Shown: positions 47,111 through 55,654 of the stretch, piece by piece
Position numbering within the stretch: position 1 is the first letter of the stretch
How the letters are laid out: each line of letters opens with the position of its first letter
The notes under the pieces: generated by a model
Database searches by the model: none
What the model saw: the letters and a program-made list of their open reading frames with translations, nothing else
Told to the model about the DNA's origin: nothing
Position numbers and translations under genes: made by a program
From: Undibacterium piscinae
GTDB lineage: Bacteria > Pseudomonadota > Gammaproteobacteria > Burkholderiales > Burkholderiaceae_D
NCBI GenBank assembly: GCA_003970805.2
Contig: CP051152.1
Span: forward strand, 1,674,001-1,738,000
Length of the DNA: 64,000 nucleotides
Direction: 5' to 3'

Positions 47111-48901
47111 TCAACGGGCAGCCTCCGCATCCGCCTCGCGACGAATCGCACTCTGCAACTGCACTATCTCCCTATAGCGGGCTATATGAAGCGGATCCTT
47201 CAAACCGGTCGCAGCCAACTGATCACTTTCAATTTTCAACACCTGAGTGGTAATTTGACGCAAAGCACCAGCCAACTCCAGCTTAACAACATCAAATTCG
47301 GTTTCCGTCTGCTCCGCAATTTCAGCTATTAAGACATCATAATCAGAACTGATCGCCCGCAAACTTTCTGCCAGAGCGGCAAAATTAGCCTGCTCACCCA
47401 ACCGCTGCGCAACCTCAACCAACTGCGTCAGCATTTCCGCGCCATCAGGAGCTAATTTGGCTACATCAGCCAAAATTGCAAGCCCTAACATGGACGACAA
47501 AGACGGATGAGCAACCAAAATCCGCATTACCTGACGTTCCAAGCCCACCGGCGCACTGCGCTTGCTTTTAGGCGGAGCCAATTTGACGTGCGCCACCGGC
47601 TGCACCAACTCAAACAAAGACTCCACCTCCGAAGGTGTGGTTTGCGTCATTTTTGCCAGACTTCTGACCATCTGCAGGCGCAGGCTAGATGCGGCCATCT
47701 GCTGCAAAAGCGGCTTGGCGTCAAATTGCGCCCTAGCCCGCCCCTCGGCAGTTTCCATATCACCATCACCCGCGACCTCTTTCAAGAAAAATTCGGATAG
47801 CGGCATCGCATCCTGAATCGCTCCGGCAAAAGCATCCGCACCAAATTCACGAACATAACTATCCGGATCGTGCTCACTGGGCAAAAATAAAAACTTGATG
47901 ACTTTATTGTCATTCACATGAGGCAAACAAGCATCCAAAGCGCGGCGCGCAGCGCGCCTACCAGCCTTATCACCATCAAAACTAAAGATGACATGATCGG
48001 TCTGGCGCAATAACTTCTGCACATGAGTAGACGTACATGCCGTACCGAGCGTCGCTACCACTTGTGGAAAACCCATCTGCGCCAGAGCGACCACATCCAT
48101 GTAACCCTCGGTAACCAGCACATAACCAGCATCCCGGATGGCCTGACGCGCCTCAAACAAACCATATAACTCATAGCCCTTTTGAAACAAGGGTGTTTCC
48201 GGCGAATTTAGATATTTAGGCTCCCCCTGATCCAAAATTCGACCGCCAAAACCTATCACCTGCCCTTTTGTATTTCGAATCGGAAACATGATGCGCTCCC
48301 GAAAACGGTCATAGCGCTTACGATTCGACGCATCTTCGTCACTCCGGTCTATCACAAGACCCGCCTCCACCAGCGCAGGGGAAGCGTAATCAGGAAAGAC
48401 GCCACGCAAATTATCCCAGCCCTCAGGAGAATAGCCCAAGGCAAACCGGGCCGCAATCTCGCCGGTCAAACCGCGTCGCTTCAGATAAGCAACCGCCGGT
48501 TCCGCACCTCGCAAAGCCTGCCGGTAATATTCACATGCCTTGGTCATAACCTCACTAAGCGCCAGACTCTTGGCACTCACCTCGGCACGTTGGGCAGGCA
48601 GCATCCTATCGTCGTCCGGCACGATCATGCCATTGTTCTGAGCAAGATCTTTGACGGCATCAACAAAATTCATGCCGGAATATTCCATTAAAAATCCAAT
48701 GGAAGTGCCATGCGCACCACAACCGAAGCAATGGTAAAACTGCTTGGTCGGACTAACCGTAAAACTAGGGGATTTTTCGTTATGGAAGGGGCACAAACCC
48801 ATAAAGTTTGCGCCGCCTTTTTTAAGCTGGACATACTTACCCACCACATCGACAACATCAACGCGGGCCAGCAAGTCCTGAATAAAAGTTTGAGGTATCA
48901 A
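47111..48901 (-). CDS. dnaG: DNA primase DnaG (596 aa), TTG start
   Basis: Primase that makes RNA primers at the fork. The N-terminal CHC2 zinc finger has Cys37, His40, Cys58 and Cys61; the RNA-polymerase/TOPRIM core contains GRILDQGEPKYLNSPETPLF, VLVTEGYMDVVALAQ and FSFDGDKAGRRAA. The C-terminal DnaB-interaction domain is present. The codon at 48901 is TTG, yet the product begins IPQTFIQDLLARVDVVDVVG exactly as family members do, so a TTG start is accepted. yqeY lies 40 bases upstream. Confidence 0.96.
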   Translation of the reverse strand: MIPQTFIQDLLARVDVVDVVGKYVQLKKGGANFMGLCPFHNEKSPSFTVSPTKQFYHCFGCGAHGTSIGFLMEYSGMNFVDAVKDLAQNNGMIVPDDDRMLPAQRAEVSAKSLALSEVMTKACEYYRQALRGAEPAVAYLKRRGLTGEIAARFALGYSPEGWDNLRGVFPDYASPALVEAGLVIDRSDEDASNRKRYDRFRERIMFPIRNTKGQVIGFGGRILDQGEPKYLNSPETPLFQKGYELYGLFEARQAIRDAGYVLVTEGYMDVVALAQMGFPQVVATLGTACTSTHVQKLLRQTDHVIFSFDGDKAGRRAARRALDACLPHVNDNKVIKFLFLPSEHDPDSYVREFGADAFAGAIQDAMPLSEFFLKEVAGDGDMETAEGRARAQFDAKPLLQQMAASSLRLQMVRSLAKMTQTTPSEVESLFELVQPVAHVKLAPPKSKRSAPVGLERQVMRILVAHPSLSSMLGLAILADVAKLAPDGAEMLTQLVEVAQRLGEQANFAALAESLRAISSDYDVLIAEIAEQTETEFDVVKLELAGALRQITTQVLKIESDQLAATGLKDPLHIARYREIVQLQSAIRREADAEAAR

Positions 48902-48941
48902 CTAAAGCGCCCCATCAAAGAGCAAACACGCACCAATAAAA

Positions 48942-49391
48942 TTAACGCGGCGCAAGCGCAGCCTTAACCAATACAGAAACAACCGCCATATCAGCACGCC
49001 CCGCCAACTTAGGCTTCAGCGCCGCCATCAACTTACCCATATCCTGAGGCCCTGCAGCACCAGTTTCCACCACCGCAGAAGCAACCGCTGCTTGTATTTC
49101 CGCATCGGATAAGCCTGCAGGCATATAAGCAGACAAAATCAGCAGTTCCGCTTTTTCAATATCAGCCAAATCCTGACGGCCGCCAGCCTCAAACTGAGCA
49201 ATGGAGTCCTTACGCTGCTTGATCATTTTTTCAATAATCGCCAACACCATTGCATCAGTCAGATCAACGCGCTCATCCACCTCTTTTTGCTTCATTGCTG
49301 CAGTGATCAGACGTATCGTGCCTAGCTTTGCAGCCTCTTTGGCACGCATAGCAGATTTCATGTCTTCAGTGATTTGATCTTTTAAGCTCAT
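48942..49391 (-). CDS. GatB/YqeY domain-containing protein (149 aa)
   Basis: YqeY-like protein (SLKDQITEDMKSAMRAKE at the start, then IEKMIKQRKDSIAQFEAGG and the C-terminal helical domain similar to the tail of GatB). It is thought to bind tRNA because of that similarity, but its activity is not established. The position between rpsU and dnaG is highly conserved in betaproteobacteria and supports the call. Confidence 0.93.
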   Translation of the reverse strand: MSLKDQITEDMKSAMRAKEAAKLGTIRLITAAMKQKEVDERVDLTDAMVLAIIEKMIKQRKDSIAQFEAGGRQDLADIEKAELLILSAYMPAGLSDAEIQAAVASAVVETGAAGPQDMGKLMAALKPKLAGRADMAVVSVLVKAALAPR

Positions 49392-49472
49392 ATTTGCCTC
49401 TAAAAATATATCCGCGCCAAGAACAACTACCGATCAGCAACGGAAGCCATTTCTAAACGCGAAAAACAAAAT

Positions 49473-49513
49473 TAAAAAAAGCAATGCCCGCTGCGGTACA
49501 CCGGAGCGGGCAT
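49473..49513 (-). terminator. Rho-independent terminator or attenuator between rpsU and yqeY
   Basis: ATGCCCGCT (49484-49492) pairs with AGCGGGCAT (49505-49513), and the loop adds an inner CGG/CCG pair. On the minus strand the stem is followed by a short spacer and seven T. It would end most rpsU transcripts and so lower expression of yqeY-dnaG-rpoD relative to the ribosomal protein. Confidence 0.88.
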
Positions 49514-49575
49514 GCAAGTCTAACGAAGACTAAAACATGAATAACACCAAGGAGAACCTTGGCATAAATCCAGAA

Positions 49576-49788
49576 TTAATACATCTTCTTAGGCAATTGC
49601 TGACTACGAATACGTTTGTAGTGACGCTTGACTGCGGCAGCCAGCTTGCGCTTGCGCTCTGCAGTTGGCTTTTCGTAGAACTCGCGCGCGCGCAATTCGG
49701 TCAACAGACCGGTCTTTTCGATGGTACGCTTGAAGCGACGCATTGCGACTTCGAACGGCTCGTTTTCTTTAAGGCGAATTGTGGTCAT
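49576..49788 (-). CDS. rpsU: 30S ribosomal protein S21 (70 aa)
   Basis: Small, very basic ribosomal protein: [20 protein letters not shown], then [17 protein letters not shown] and a C-terminal [12 protein letters not shown]. The start at 49788 gives the normal 70-residue length; the open frame continues five codons upstream (VRTY) but this is not conserved. First gene of the macromolecular synthesis cluster. A further small hairpin (CCAAGG/CCTTGG, 49544-49559) lies just downstream of the stop. Confidence 0.97.
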   Translation of the reverse strand: MTTIRLKENEPFEVAMRRFKRTIEKTGLLTELRAREFYEKPTAERKRKLAAAVKRHYKRIRSQQLPKKMY

Positions 49789-50073
49789 GTAAGTTCGAAC
49801 CAATGAAAAATTATAGGAAGAAAGAGATAATAGCAGTAAATTCTAAAATATGGAAGCTGATTGATTAATTCTTACTCAAAATAAGTCATCTAACAGAGTC
49901 CTTACGTCTTATCGGAACCAATAAAAAACCCTGATTCCATCCTGAATAAGATCTATCTTCATAGGAAAAACATTAAAATTGAGCGATTGATCCAAATGTG
50001 ATGTTCCGGCAAAAAGATAAACAAAGATCAGGAAAACAAATTATTTATTAGGATAAAAAAATACAACGGCAAT

Positions 50074-51297
50074 CTAGACAGCCTGTCCAGCGGCAACACC
50101 CGACGCCCAAGCCCATTGGAAGTTATAACCCCCAAGCCAACCCGTCACATCAACCGCCTCGCCAACAAAATACAACCCGGGAACCTTCGTGACCATCATG
50201 CTTTGCTGTGACAACTCCCTGGTATCGACCCCGCCTCGGGTTACTTCCGCCTTGCGATAGCCTTCCGAACCATTTGGCAGCAACTCCCATCGATTAATCT
50301 TGTCGCCCAGCAAGCGCAGGCGCTTATCCTGCATATCGGCGATCTTTGCGTCACCGGCAAAACCATGAGCTGCCAACAAACCATCCACCAGACGCGCCGG
50401 CAAATAGGCAGATAAATAATTGGCCAGATTTTTCTTACTGGTAGTTTTGGCGTCAACCAATTCCTGGGCCAGATCCACTTCCGGCAACAGATTCACGCGA
50501 ATCACCTGCCCGGCCTGCCAAAAACTCGATATTTGCAATACCCCCGGACCCGACAAACCCCTGTGAGTAAACAACAAATCTTCACGAAATACGACCTTGT
50601 TCTTTTTTTCACCGGTTTCTATATCCACTTCCAGCGAAATGCCAGACAGGGGCACGAACGCTTCCCAACTAGCAGCATCAAAAGTAAGCGGCACCAAGGC
50701 CGGCCTGGGCTCAACGATCTTGAGCGTGAAGTGCTGTGCGACCTTATACGAAAAATCAGTCGCCCCAATTTTGGGGATCGACAAGCCACCGGTCGCGATC
50801 ACTACACTATCAGCATAAATATCTCCCTGCCCGGTGTGAATGACGAAACCCGTCTCGTCACTTATCACATCAAGTACCTTACAGGGCATACGCCAACTCA
50901 CCTTACCAAGATCACATTCAGCCTTGAGCATGCGAATAATATCTTCGGCACTATCGTCACAAAACAATTGCCCCTTATGCTTTTCATGAAAGGCGATCTT
51001 ATACTTCTTCACCAAGGCCAAAAAATCATGCGGCGTGTAGCGGGACAAGGCACTTTTACAAAAATGGGGGTTTTCCGATAGAAAATTCGCCGGGCCTGCT
51101 GTCAAATTGGTGAAGTTGCAACGACCGCCGCCAGAAATACGAATTTTCTCTGCCAGTTTTGTCGCGTGATCAATCACTACGACCCGCTTACCACGCTGAC
51201 CAGCCACGGAAGCGCACATCATCCCTGCGGCACCCGCGCCAATTACGGCGACATCGTAGTGATGTTTATTTTCTACTTTATTGTCCAGCTTAGTCAT
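50074..51297 (-). CDS. HI0933/YhiN-family FAD-dependent oxidoreductase (407 aa)
   Basis: Flavoprotein with an N-terminal Rossmann motif VAVIGAGAAGMM (GAGAAG at about 20-25), the family signature ISGGGRCNFTN, and a C-terminal FAD-contact segment YFVGEAVDVTGWLGGYNFQW that includes a GWLGGYN motif. Length fits the aminoacetone-oxidase-like HI0933 group. The physiological substrate is unknown. It stands alone, divergent from the TonB receptor gene. Confidence 0.92.
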   Translation of the reverse strand: MTKLDNKVENKHHYDVAVIGAGAAGMMCASVAGQRGKRVVVIDHATKLAEKIRISGGGRCNFTNLTAGPANFLSENPHFCKSALSRYTPHDFLALVKKYKIAFHEKHKGQLFCDDSAEDIIRMLKAECDLGKVSWRMPCKVLDVISDETGFVIHTGQGDIYADSVVIATGGLSIPKIGATDFSYKVAQHFTLKIVEPRPALVPLTFDAASWEAFVPLSGISLEVDIETGEKKNKVVFREDLLFTHRGLSGPGVLQISSFWQAGQVIRVNLLPEVDLAQELVDAKTTSKKNLANYLSAYLPARLVDGLLAAHGFAGDAKIADMQDKRLRLLGDKINRWELLPNGSEGYRKAEVTRGGVDTRELSQQSMMVTKVPGLYFVGEAVDVTGWLGGYNFQWAWASGVAAGQAV

Positions 51298-51469
51298 TGC
51301 ACACTTTTCTTCAATTGGAAATCAGGCGTGATCAGCGTGTAGCTTGACTCACCAAGAGTTCGGCGGCACGCGACCAACGGGTTTGCGTTTAGAACAGCGT
51401 TGCTGGTTAATAAATCACCAAATAAGCCTTAGTCAACGCCCCAAAAAGGCGCAGTCCAGCTATACGTCT

Positions 51470-53737
51470 GCTCAAAGAAGCATGCGCTTACTTTACTCAC
51501 GATCGCGCTCGTCTCGCCTTCCCAGTTTCAGCGGCTTTTGCGCAAAGCGCGAAATCAGATTCAGACCAGGCGACCCAACTCGAGACAGTGATCGTTACCG
51601 GCCAACGTCGCTCAGAAAATCTGAAAGACGTGAGATAAACGATATCCGCGACGCAAAGTTTGCGCAAAGCCGCTTTGTCGATTTCCGCGATCAAAGGCCA
51701 GCGCTGGATACCTATAACGCCAGCGGCCAAGACATCCGTTTTTTGGCGAGCCGCGTCCCTAGTCTGAACGTCGAATCCGATTTCGGCCGCTCCTTCCCGC
51801 GTTTCTATATACGCGGTTTGGGCAATACCGATTTCGATCTGAACGCTTCGCAACCAGTAGGCCTAATCTACGATGACGTGGTACAGGAAAGCCCTATGCT
51901 TAAAGGTTTCCCTATCTTTGACGTGGACCAGATCGAAGTCTTGCGCGGCCCACAGGGCACGCTGTTTGGGCGCAACTCGCCCGCTGGTGTCATTAAATTT
52001 GACTCGGCTAAACCGACCAATCGCTTTGAAGGCTATGCCAACATCGGTTACGGCAATGACAAGGCGGTGAATCTGGAAGGCGCGATCAACGTCCCATTGA
52101 ACAAAGAATGGGCCATGCGCTTTTCTGGTCAGGCACAAAGCCGCAATGACCGCGTAACCAATCCGCTCAGCACTGGCACCAAAAATCTTGAGGGCTACCA
52201 CGATAATGCGGCCCGCCTGCAATTCTTGTACAAAACAAGTAATTTCAGTGCGCTTTTCAATGCCCATGGCCGCGACATGGACGGCAGCGCCACGCTGTTC
52301 CGCGCCAATATCATTAAAAAAGGCACGAATGATTTGGTGCCAGGTTTTGATTACGCCAGTTACCCGACTGACGGTATCAATACCCAGACCCTGACCTCTA
52401 GCGGCGTCAGCATGCGTCTGCGCTGGGATCTCGATGGCATGTCGTTGCATTCGATTACCGCTTACGACAAGGCCAAGTTTTATAGCCGCGCCGACGTCGA
52501 TGGTGGTTATGGCGCATCGTTTGCACCGACTATGGGCCCTGGTTTCATCCCCTTTCCAGCCGAAACCGCCGATGGTTTACCCGACCTGAAACAAATGACT
52601 CAAGAGTTCCGCTTAGAGTCAAATACCAAAGATGCCTTGCAATGGATCGCGGGTCTGTATTATTTCAACGAGAAAATTCAAGTCGACAGTTTTGACTTCA
52701 ATTCCTTAGGCGGCAATGTACAAGACGGTTATGCTTTTCAGCATCAAAATGCTAAATCTTGGGCCACTTTCGGCTCTTTAAACTACGCATTGACAGACAG
52801 CCTTAAACTGCGCGGCGGCGTTCGTTACACCAGCGACAAAAAAGACTTTGACGCGCAACGTACCATGACACCTTTCGGTGGCAAGAACACGCCATTATTG
52901 ACGGCCAATCCAGAATCCACCAACGTCAGCTGGGATCTGGGCGCCAACTACACGGTCAACAAAGCCACCAGTGTGTATGGTCGCGTAGCGACCGGTTATC
53001 GGGCTCCTAGTATCCAGGGTCGGGTACTGTTCGGCGATAATATTTCGGTTGCCAATTCCGAGAAAAATATGTCGTTTGAGGCAGGTATCAAACAAGACTT
53101 ATTCGACAATACCGCCCGTATCAGCGCCACCGTATTTCACTACGATGTCAAGGATCTGCAATTAACCGCAGGTAGCGGCGCAGTGAATCAAAACAAATTG
53201 GTGAATGCCGAAAAAGCCAGCGGCCAGGGCTTTGAATTAGAATTGCAAGCCAACCTGAACCGCTACTTCAAGACTACCGTTGGCCTGAGTTATAACGATA
53301 CTGAGATCAAGGATGGCAAGTTGTTTGTCTCTCCTTGCGGGAATAAATGTACAGTGACTGACCCTAACGGACCGGTTGCAGGTACCGTACTGATCGGTGG
53401 CAACCCGCTACCGCGCGCACCAAAATGGGTGGGTAACTTCACGCTGCGTTACAACGCACCTTTGGGCGATGGCGAGATCTATGCCTACACCGACTGGTCC
53501 TACAAGGATAGCTACAATATGTTCTTGTATGAAGCCAAGGAATACACTGCCAAATCCTTATTGGAAGGCGGCTTACGCGTTGGTTACAAATGGGCTGATG
53601 GCAAATACGAAGTGGCAGCTTATGGCCGTAACATCACCAATCAACAGCAAGTCATCGCCGCAATTGATTTCAATAATCTGACCGGTATTTTGAACGAGCC
53701 ACGCAGCTACGGCATGCAATTTAAGGTGGCTTTCTAA
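51470..53737 (+). CDS. TonB-dependent outer membrane receptor with disrupted N-terminus
   Basis: From about 51710 to the stop, the frame encodes a complete plug and 22-strand-type barrel (SGQDIRFLASRVPSLN, FYIRGLGNTDFDLN, VEVLRGPQGTLFGRN-like IEVLRGPQGTLFG, and a C-terminal Phe). The expected signal peptide and TonB box are present only in pieces: SKKHALTLLTIALVS in one frame, FPVSAAFAQSAKSD through TVIVTGQRRSENLKDV in another with an in-frame TAA at 51636-51638, and the body in a third. The frame changes near 51515 and 51700. As written the product would not be exported. The ligand is unknown; such receptors import siderophores, vitamins or glycans. Confidence 0.83.
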   Translation, partial: AQRSMRLLYSRSRSSRLPSFSGFCAKREIRFRPGDPTRDSDRYRPTSLRKSERREINDIRDAKFAQSRFVDFRDQRPALDTYNASGQDIRFLASRVPSLNVESDFGRSFPRFYIRGLGNTDFDLNASQPVGLIYDDVVQESPMLKGFPIFDVDQIEVLRGPQGTLFGRNSPAGVIKFDSAKPTNRFEGYANIGYGNDKAVNLEGAINVPLNKEWAMRFSGQAQSRNDRVTNPLSTGTKNLEGYHDNAARLQFLYKTSNFSALFNAHGRDMDGSATLFRANIIKKGTNDLVPGFDYASYPTDGINTQTLTSSGVSMRLRWDLDGMSLHSITAYDKAKFYSRADVDGGYGASFAPTMGPGFIPFPAETADGLPDLKQMTQEFRLESNTKDALQWIAGLYYFNEKIQVDSFDFNSLGGNVQDGYAFQHQNAKSWATFGSLNYALTDSLKLRGGVRYTSDKKDFDAQRTMTPFGGKNTPLLTANPESTNVSWDLGANYTVNKATSVYGRVATGYRAPSIQGRVLFGDNISVANSEKNMSFEAGIKQDLFDNTARISATVFHYDVKDLQLTAGSGAVNQNKLVNAEKASGQGFELELQANLNRYFKTTVGLSYNDTEIKDGKLFVSPCGNKCTVTDPNGPVAGTVLIGGNPLPRAPKWVGNFTLRYNAPLGDGEIYAYTDWSYKDSYNMFLYEAKEYTAKSLLEGGLRVGYKWADGKYEVAAYGRNITNQQQVIAAIDFNNLTGILNEPRSYGMQFKVAF

Positions 53738-53775
53738 GCTTTTTACTCTTACATAATGTAGTAATTGCCAGTTGC

Positions 53776-53812
53776 AATGCCGTTCAGTTCAAGCTGAACG
53801 GCATTTTTTTTA
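53776..53812 (+). terminator. Rho-independent terminator after the TonB receptor gene
   Basis: ATGCCGTTCAG and CTGAACGGCAT form an 11-bp stem with a six-base loop, followed by eight T, 38 bases after the receptor stop codon. Confidence 0.94.
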
Positions 53813-53921
53813 ATTGCAGAGTTAAGCCCAGTCTATTTCGAACACTCGCTAAGCAAGGTCACAAGCTTGCCCCGTTCGGTTTAGGAACGGAGACGCAAAC
53901 TGAACAGCATACCCCGCCACG

Positions 53922-53980
53922 GCGCATATTCCATGCGCTTCTTCAGGCACGCCGGGCTGAAAGGCGCATGGTATATGCGC
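53922..53980. repeat. Long palindromic intergenic repeat, copy B
   Basis: GCGCATATTCCATGCGC-TT and AAGGCGCATGGTATATGCGC form an imperfect stem around CTTCAGGCACGCCGGGCTG. It shares the CATGCGC...GCGCATGG core and outer GCATAT/ATATGC arms with the copy at 54715-54772, and the core with 36003-36060. It lies between the TonB receptor terminator and the small secreted-protein gene. Confidence 0.8.
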
Positions 53981-54020
53981 GCTGGCATAGGTGCTAGGCG
54001 GGATTTTTTTGGCTTTACGC

Positions 54021-54440
54021 TTATTTATTATCCGGCACCACCAACTCTCTCAGTAAACCACCGTCACGCACGCTACCACTGACCGAACCTTCGCCCGATA
54101 TACGGCGGCGGCACGCACTGGCCTCCTCGACTGGCAGCGCATTGCAGCGTATCAGGGCATTTTGCTGATACGCATTCTGACCGTCGCTGAGCCGCCCCAT
54201 TTTGGCCTCATGCAGCGCGGCACCGGCCTCTTTCAGACAGGTCGCACGATCCTGGTTCGACTCGCCACGCTGGCACACTGCGCGCTCGGTCTGGTAACGC
54301 GCGTTGGCATCGGATAATTCGCTGGCACTGGCGATCAAGGCCGTGCTCACCACAAATAACGCCAACGCCAAGCGCTGCGCGACTTTGCCTATGAATTTAT
54401 TCCGGCCGCAAACTGTAAGCCGCGTCGTGTAAATTGACAT
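54021..54440 (-). CDS. Small secreted or periplasmic protein of unknown function (139 aa)
   Basis: I do not recognise a family. An AGGAGATC ribosome site sits seven bases before the ATG at 54440. The N-terminus has a basic stretch then LALALFVVSTALIASASEL, a likely signal peptide cut after Ala-Ser-Ala. The mature part is short and helical with four cysteines (ERAVCQRGESNQDRATC and LIRCNALPVEEASAC), suggesting two disulphides. The pattern QRGESNQDRATCLKEAGAA resembles small exported proteins found widely in Burkholderiales, of unknown role. No clear operon partner. Confidence 0.7.
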   Translation of the reverse strand: MSIYTTRLTVCGRNKFIGKVAQRLALALFVVSTALIASASELSDANARYQTERAVCQRGESNQDRATCLKEAGAALHEAKMGRLSDGQNAYQQNALIRCNALPVEEASACRRRISGEGSVSGSVRDGGLLRELVVPDNK

Positions 54441-54583
54441 GATGATCTCCTGGATAAAACCCCAATCTAACGAAGAACAATGCCCGCTGTATGTGCGCTA
54501 ACAGACCTTGCCAGAGCAGTTTCAGAATAAATTTTTGCGACTAGCGCCTAGGCACGGACATAGGTAATCAAAACAAGGCAGAC

Positions 54584-54705
54584 GGGAACTTCTAAAAACC
54601 CGTTAATCGGGATGCAGCGCAAGGCGCAAACCGGAGCAATACGTCGGTATTGCGAGGATTTGCAACGCTGTGATGCGCCCGAGTATAGGGTTTTTAGAAG
54701 TTCCC
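54584..54705. repeat. MITE-like element with 18-bp perfect terminal inverted repeats (122 bp)
   Basis: GGGAACTTCTAAAAACCC (54584-54601) and GGGTTTTTAGAAGTTCCC (54688-54705) are exact inverted copies. The interior has its own partly paired segments (GCGCAAGGCGCAAACC, and CAATACGTCGGTATTG as a hairpin) and no coding capacity. A degraded partial relative lies at 36149-36206. It looks like a non-autonomous mobile or structured repeat. Confidence 0.85.
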
Positions 54706-54714
54706 CAAGCCGCT

Positions 54715-54772
54715 CACGCATATCCCATGCGCCTTGCAGGCCAATATGCCTTAGGCGCATGGAATATGCGTG
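54715..54772. repeat. Long palindromic intergenic repeat, copy C
   Basis: Arms CACGCATATCCCATGCGCCT and AGGCGCATGGAATATGCGTG (one mismatch) around GCAGGCCAATATGCCT. Third member of the family at 36003-36060 and 53922-53980. It is nine bases from the MITE-like element and 33 bases from the GGDEF gene stop. Confidence 0.85.
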
Positions 54773-54804
54773 TTGTGCTGGGCAATCAACAATTCAGAAC
54801 CCGC

Positions 54805-55557
54805 TCAACTAAACCAGACCACCTTGTTACGGCCGCTGTGTTTGGCGGTGTACAAAGCTTTATCGGCGCGTTCTAGTAACTTGGCCAGCCTCTCATCGCC
54901 TTCGAAATTGGTGGTCACGCCTATGCTGACGGTGAGTTTAAACAATGCGCCGTCAGGATCTTCAAAGTCCAGCTCTTGCACGCGGGTGCGGATGCGTTCG
55001 GCTACCGTCATGGCTTCTTCTTGACTAGCGTGTTGCAGCAAGACGCAAAATTCTTCGCCGCCGAGACGGCCAAAGACATCTGAGTCGCGCAGCTCCAGAG
55101 CCACGGTTTGGGCAAAGCGTGTCAACACTTTATCGCCGCCCAGATGGCCATACTTGTCGTTGATGGCTTTAAATAAATCCAGGTCTAGCATCAGTAAGGT
55201 GATGCTGTCGTGATACCTTTGCGTGCTCTTGAAAATATGTTCGGCTTGCTCCAGAAAAGAGCGCCGGTTTGCGATATTGGTTAAGGGATCGGTAGTGGCC
55301 AGCCTTTGTAATTCACGCTCCATCATCTTGCGCTGCGTGACGTCGCGGTAGATCCCTTCTATACCTGCAAACACCCCTGCATCGTCGTAGATCGCGCGGC
55401 TAGTGATGGAGATATCGATGACGCGGCCGTCTTTTCTGACCATTTGACCGGGAAAATCGGCCACTTTGCCGTCTTCCATGATGGCTTTTTTCATGGCATC
55501 GCGGTCCGCCGCTTGCGGATAATACGACTCTGCGGTTTTACCCGCGATTTCAGTCAA
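54805..55557 (-). CDS. PAS-GGDEF diguanylate cyclase, N-terminally truncated (250 aa)
   Basis: The C-terminal GGDEF domain is complete: TDPLTNIANRRSFLEQ, LMLDLDLFKAINDKYGH and RLGGEEFCVLL (GGEEF active site), with an RDSD inhibitory-site motif before it, so it should make cyclic-di-GMP. Ahead of it is the end of a PAS domain plus PAC (GQMVRKDGRVIDISITSRAI). The frame begins only at a TTG at 55557 without a ribosome site, in the middle of a PAS fold (LTEIAGKTAESYY), and a stop lies a few codons upstream. Sensor and start are missing; the gene faces another 5'-damaged gene 98 bases away. Confidence 0.85.
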   Translation of the reverse strand: MTEIAGKTAESYYPQAADRDAMKKAIMEDGKVADFPGQMVRKDGRVIDISITSRAIYDDAGVFAGIEGIYRDVTQRKMMERELQRLATTDPLTNIANRRSFLEQAEHIFKSTQRYHDSITLLMLDLDLFKAINDKYGHLGGDKVLTRFAQTVALELRDSDVFGRLGGEEFCVLLQHASQEEAMTVAERIRTRVQELDFEDPDGALFKLTVSIGVTTNFEGDERLAKLLERADKALYTAKHSGRNKVVWFS

Positions 55558-55654
55558 ACAGGCGACGAAAATTCATTTCACTGAGGCACGCTCATAGCAG
55601 TACATTGCGGCTGCCGATAAGTCAGCCAGCAGCACCCCGGCACAACCAAAACTG

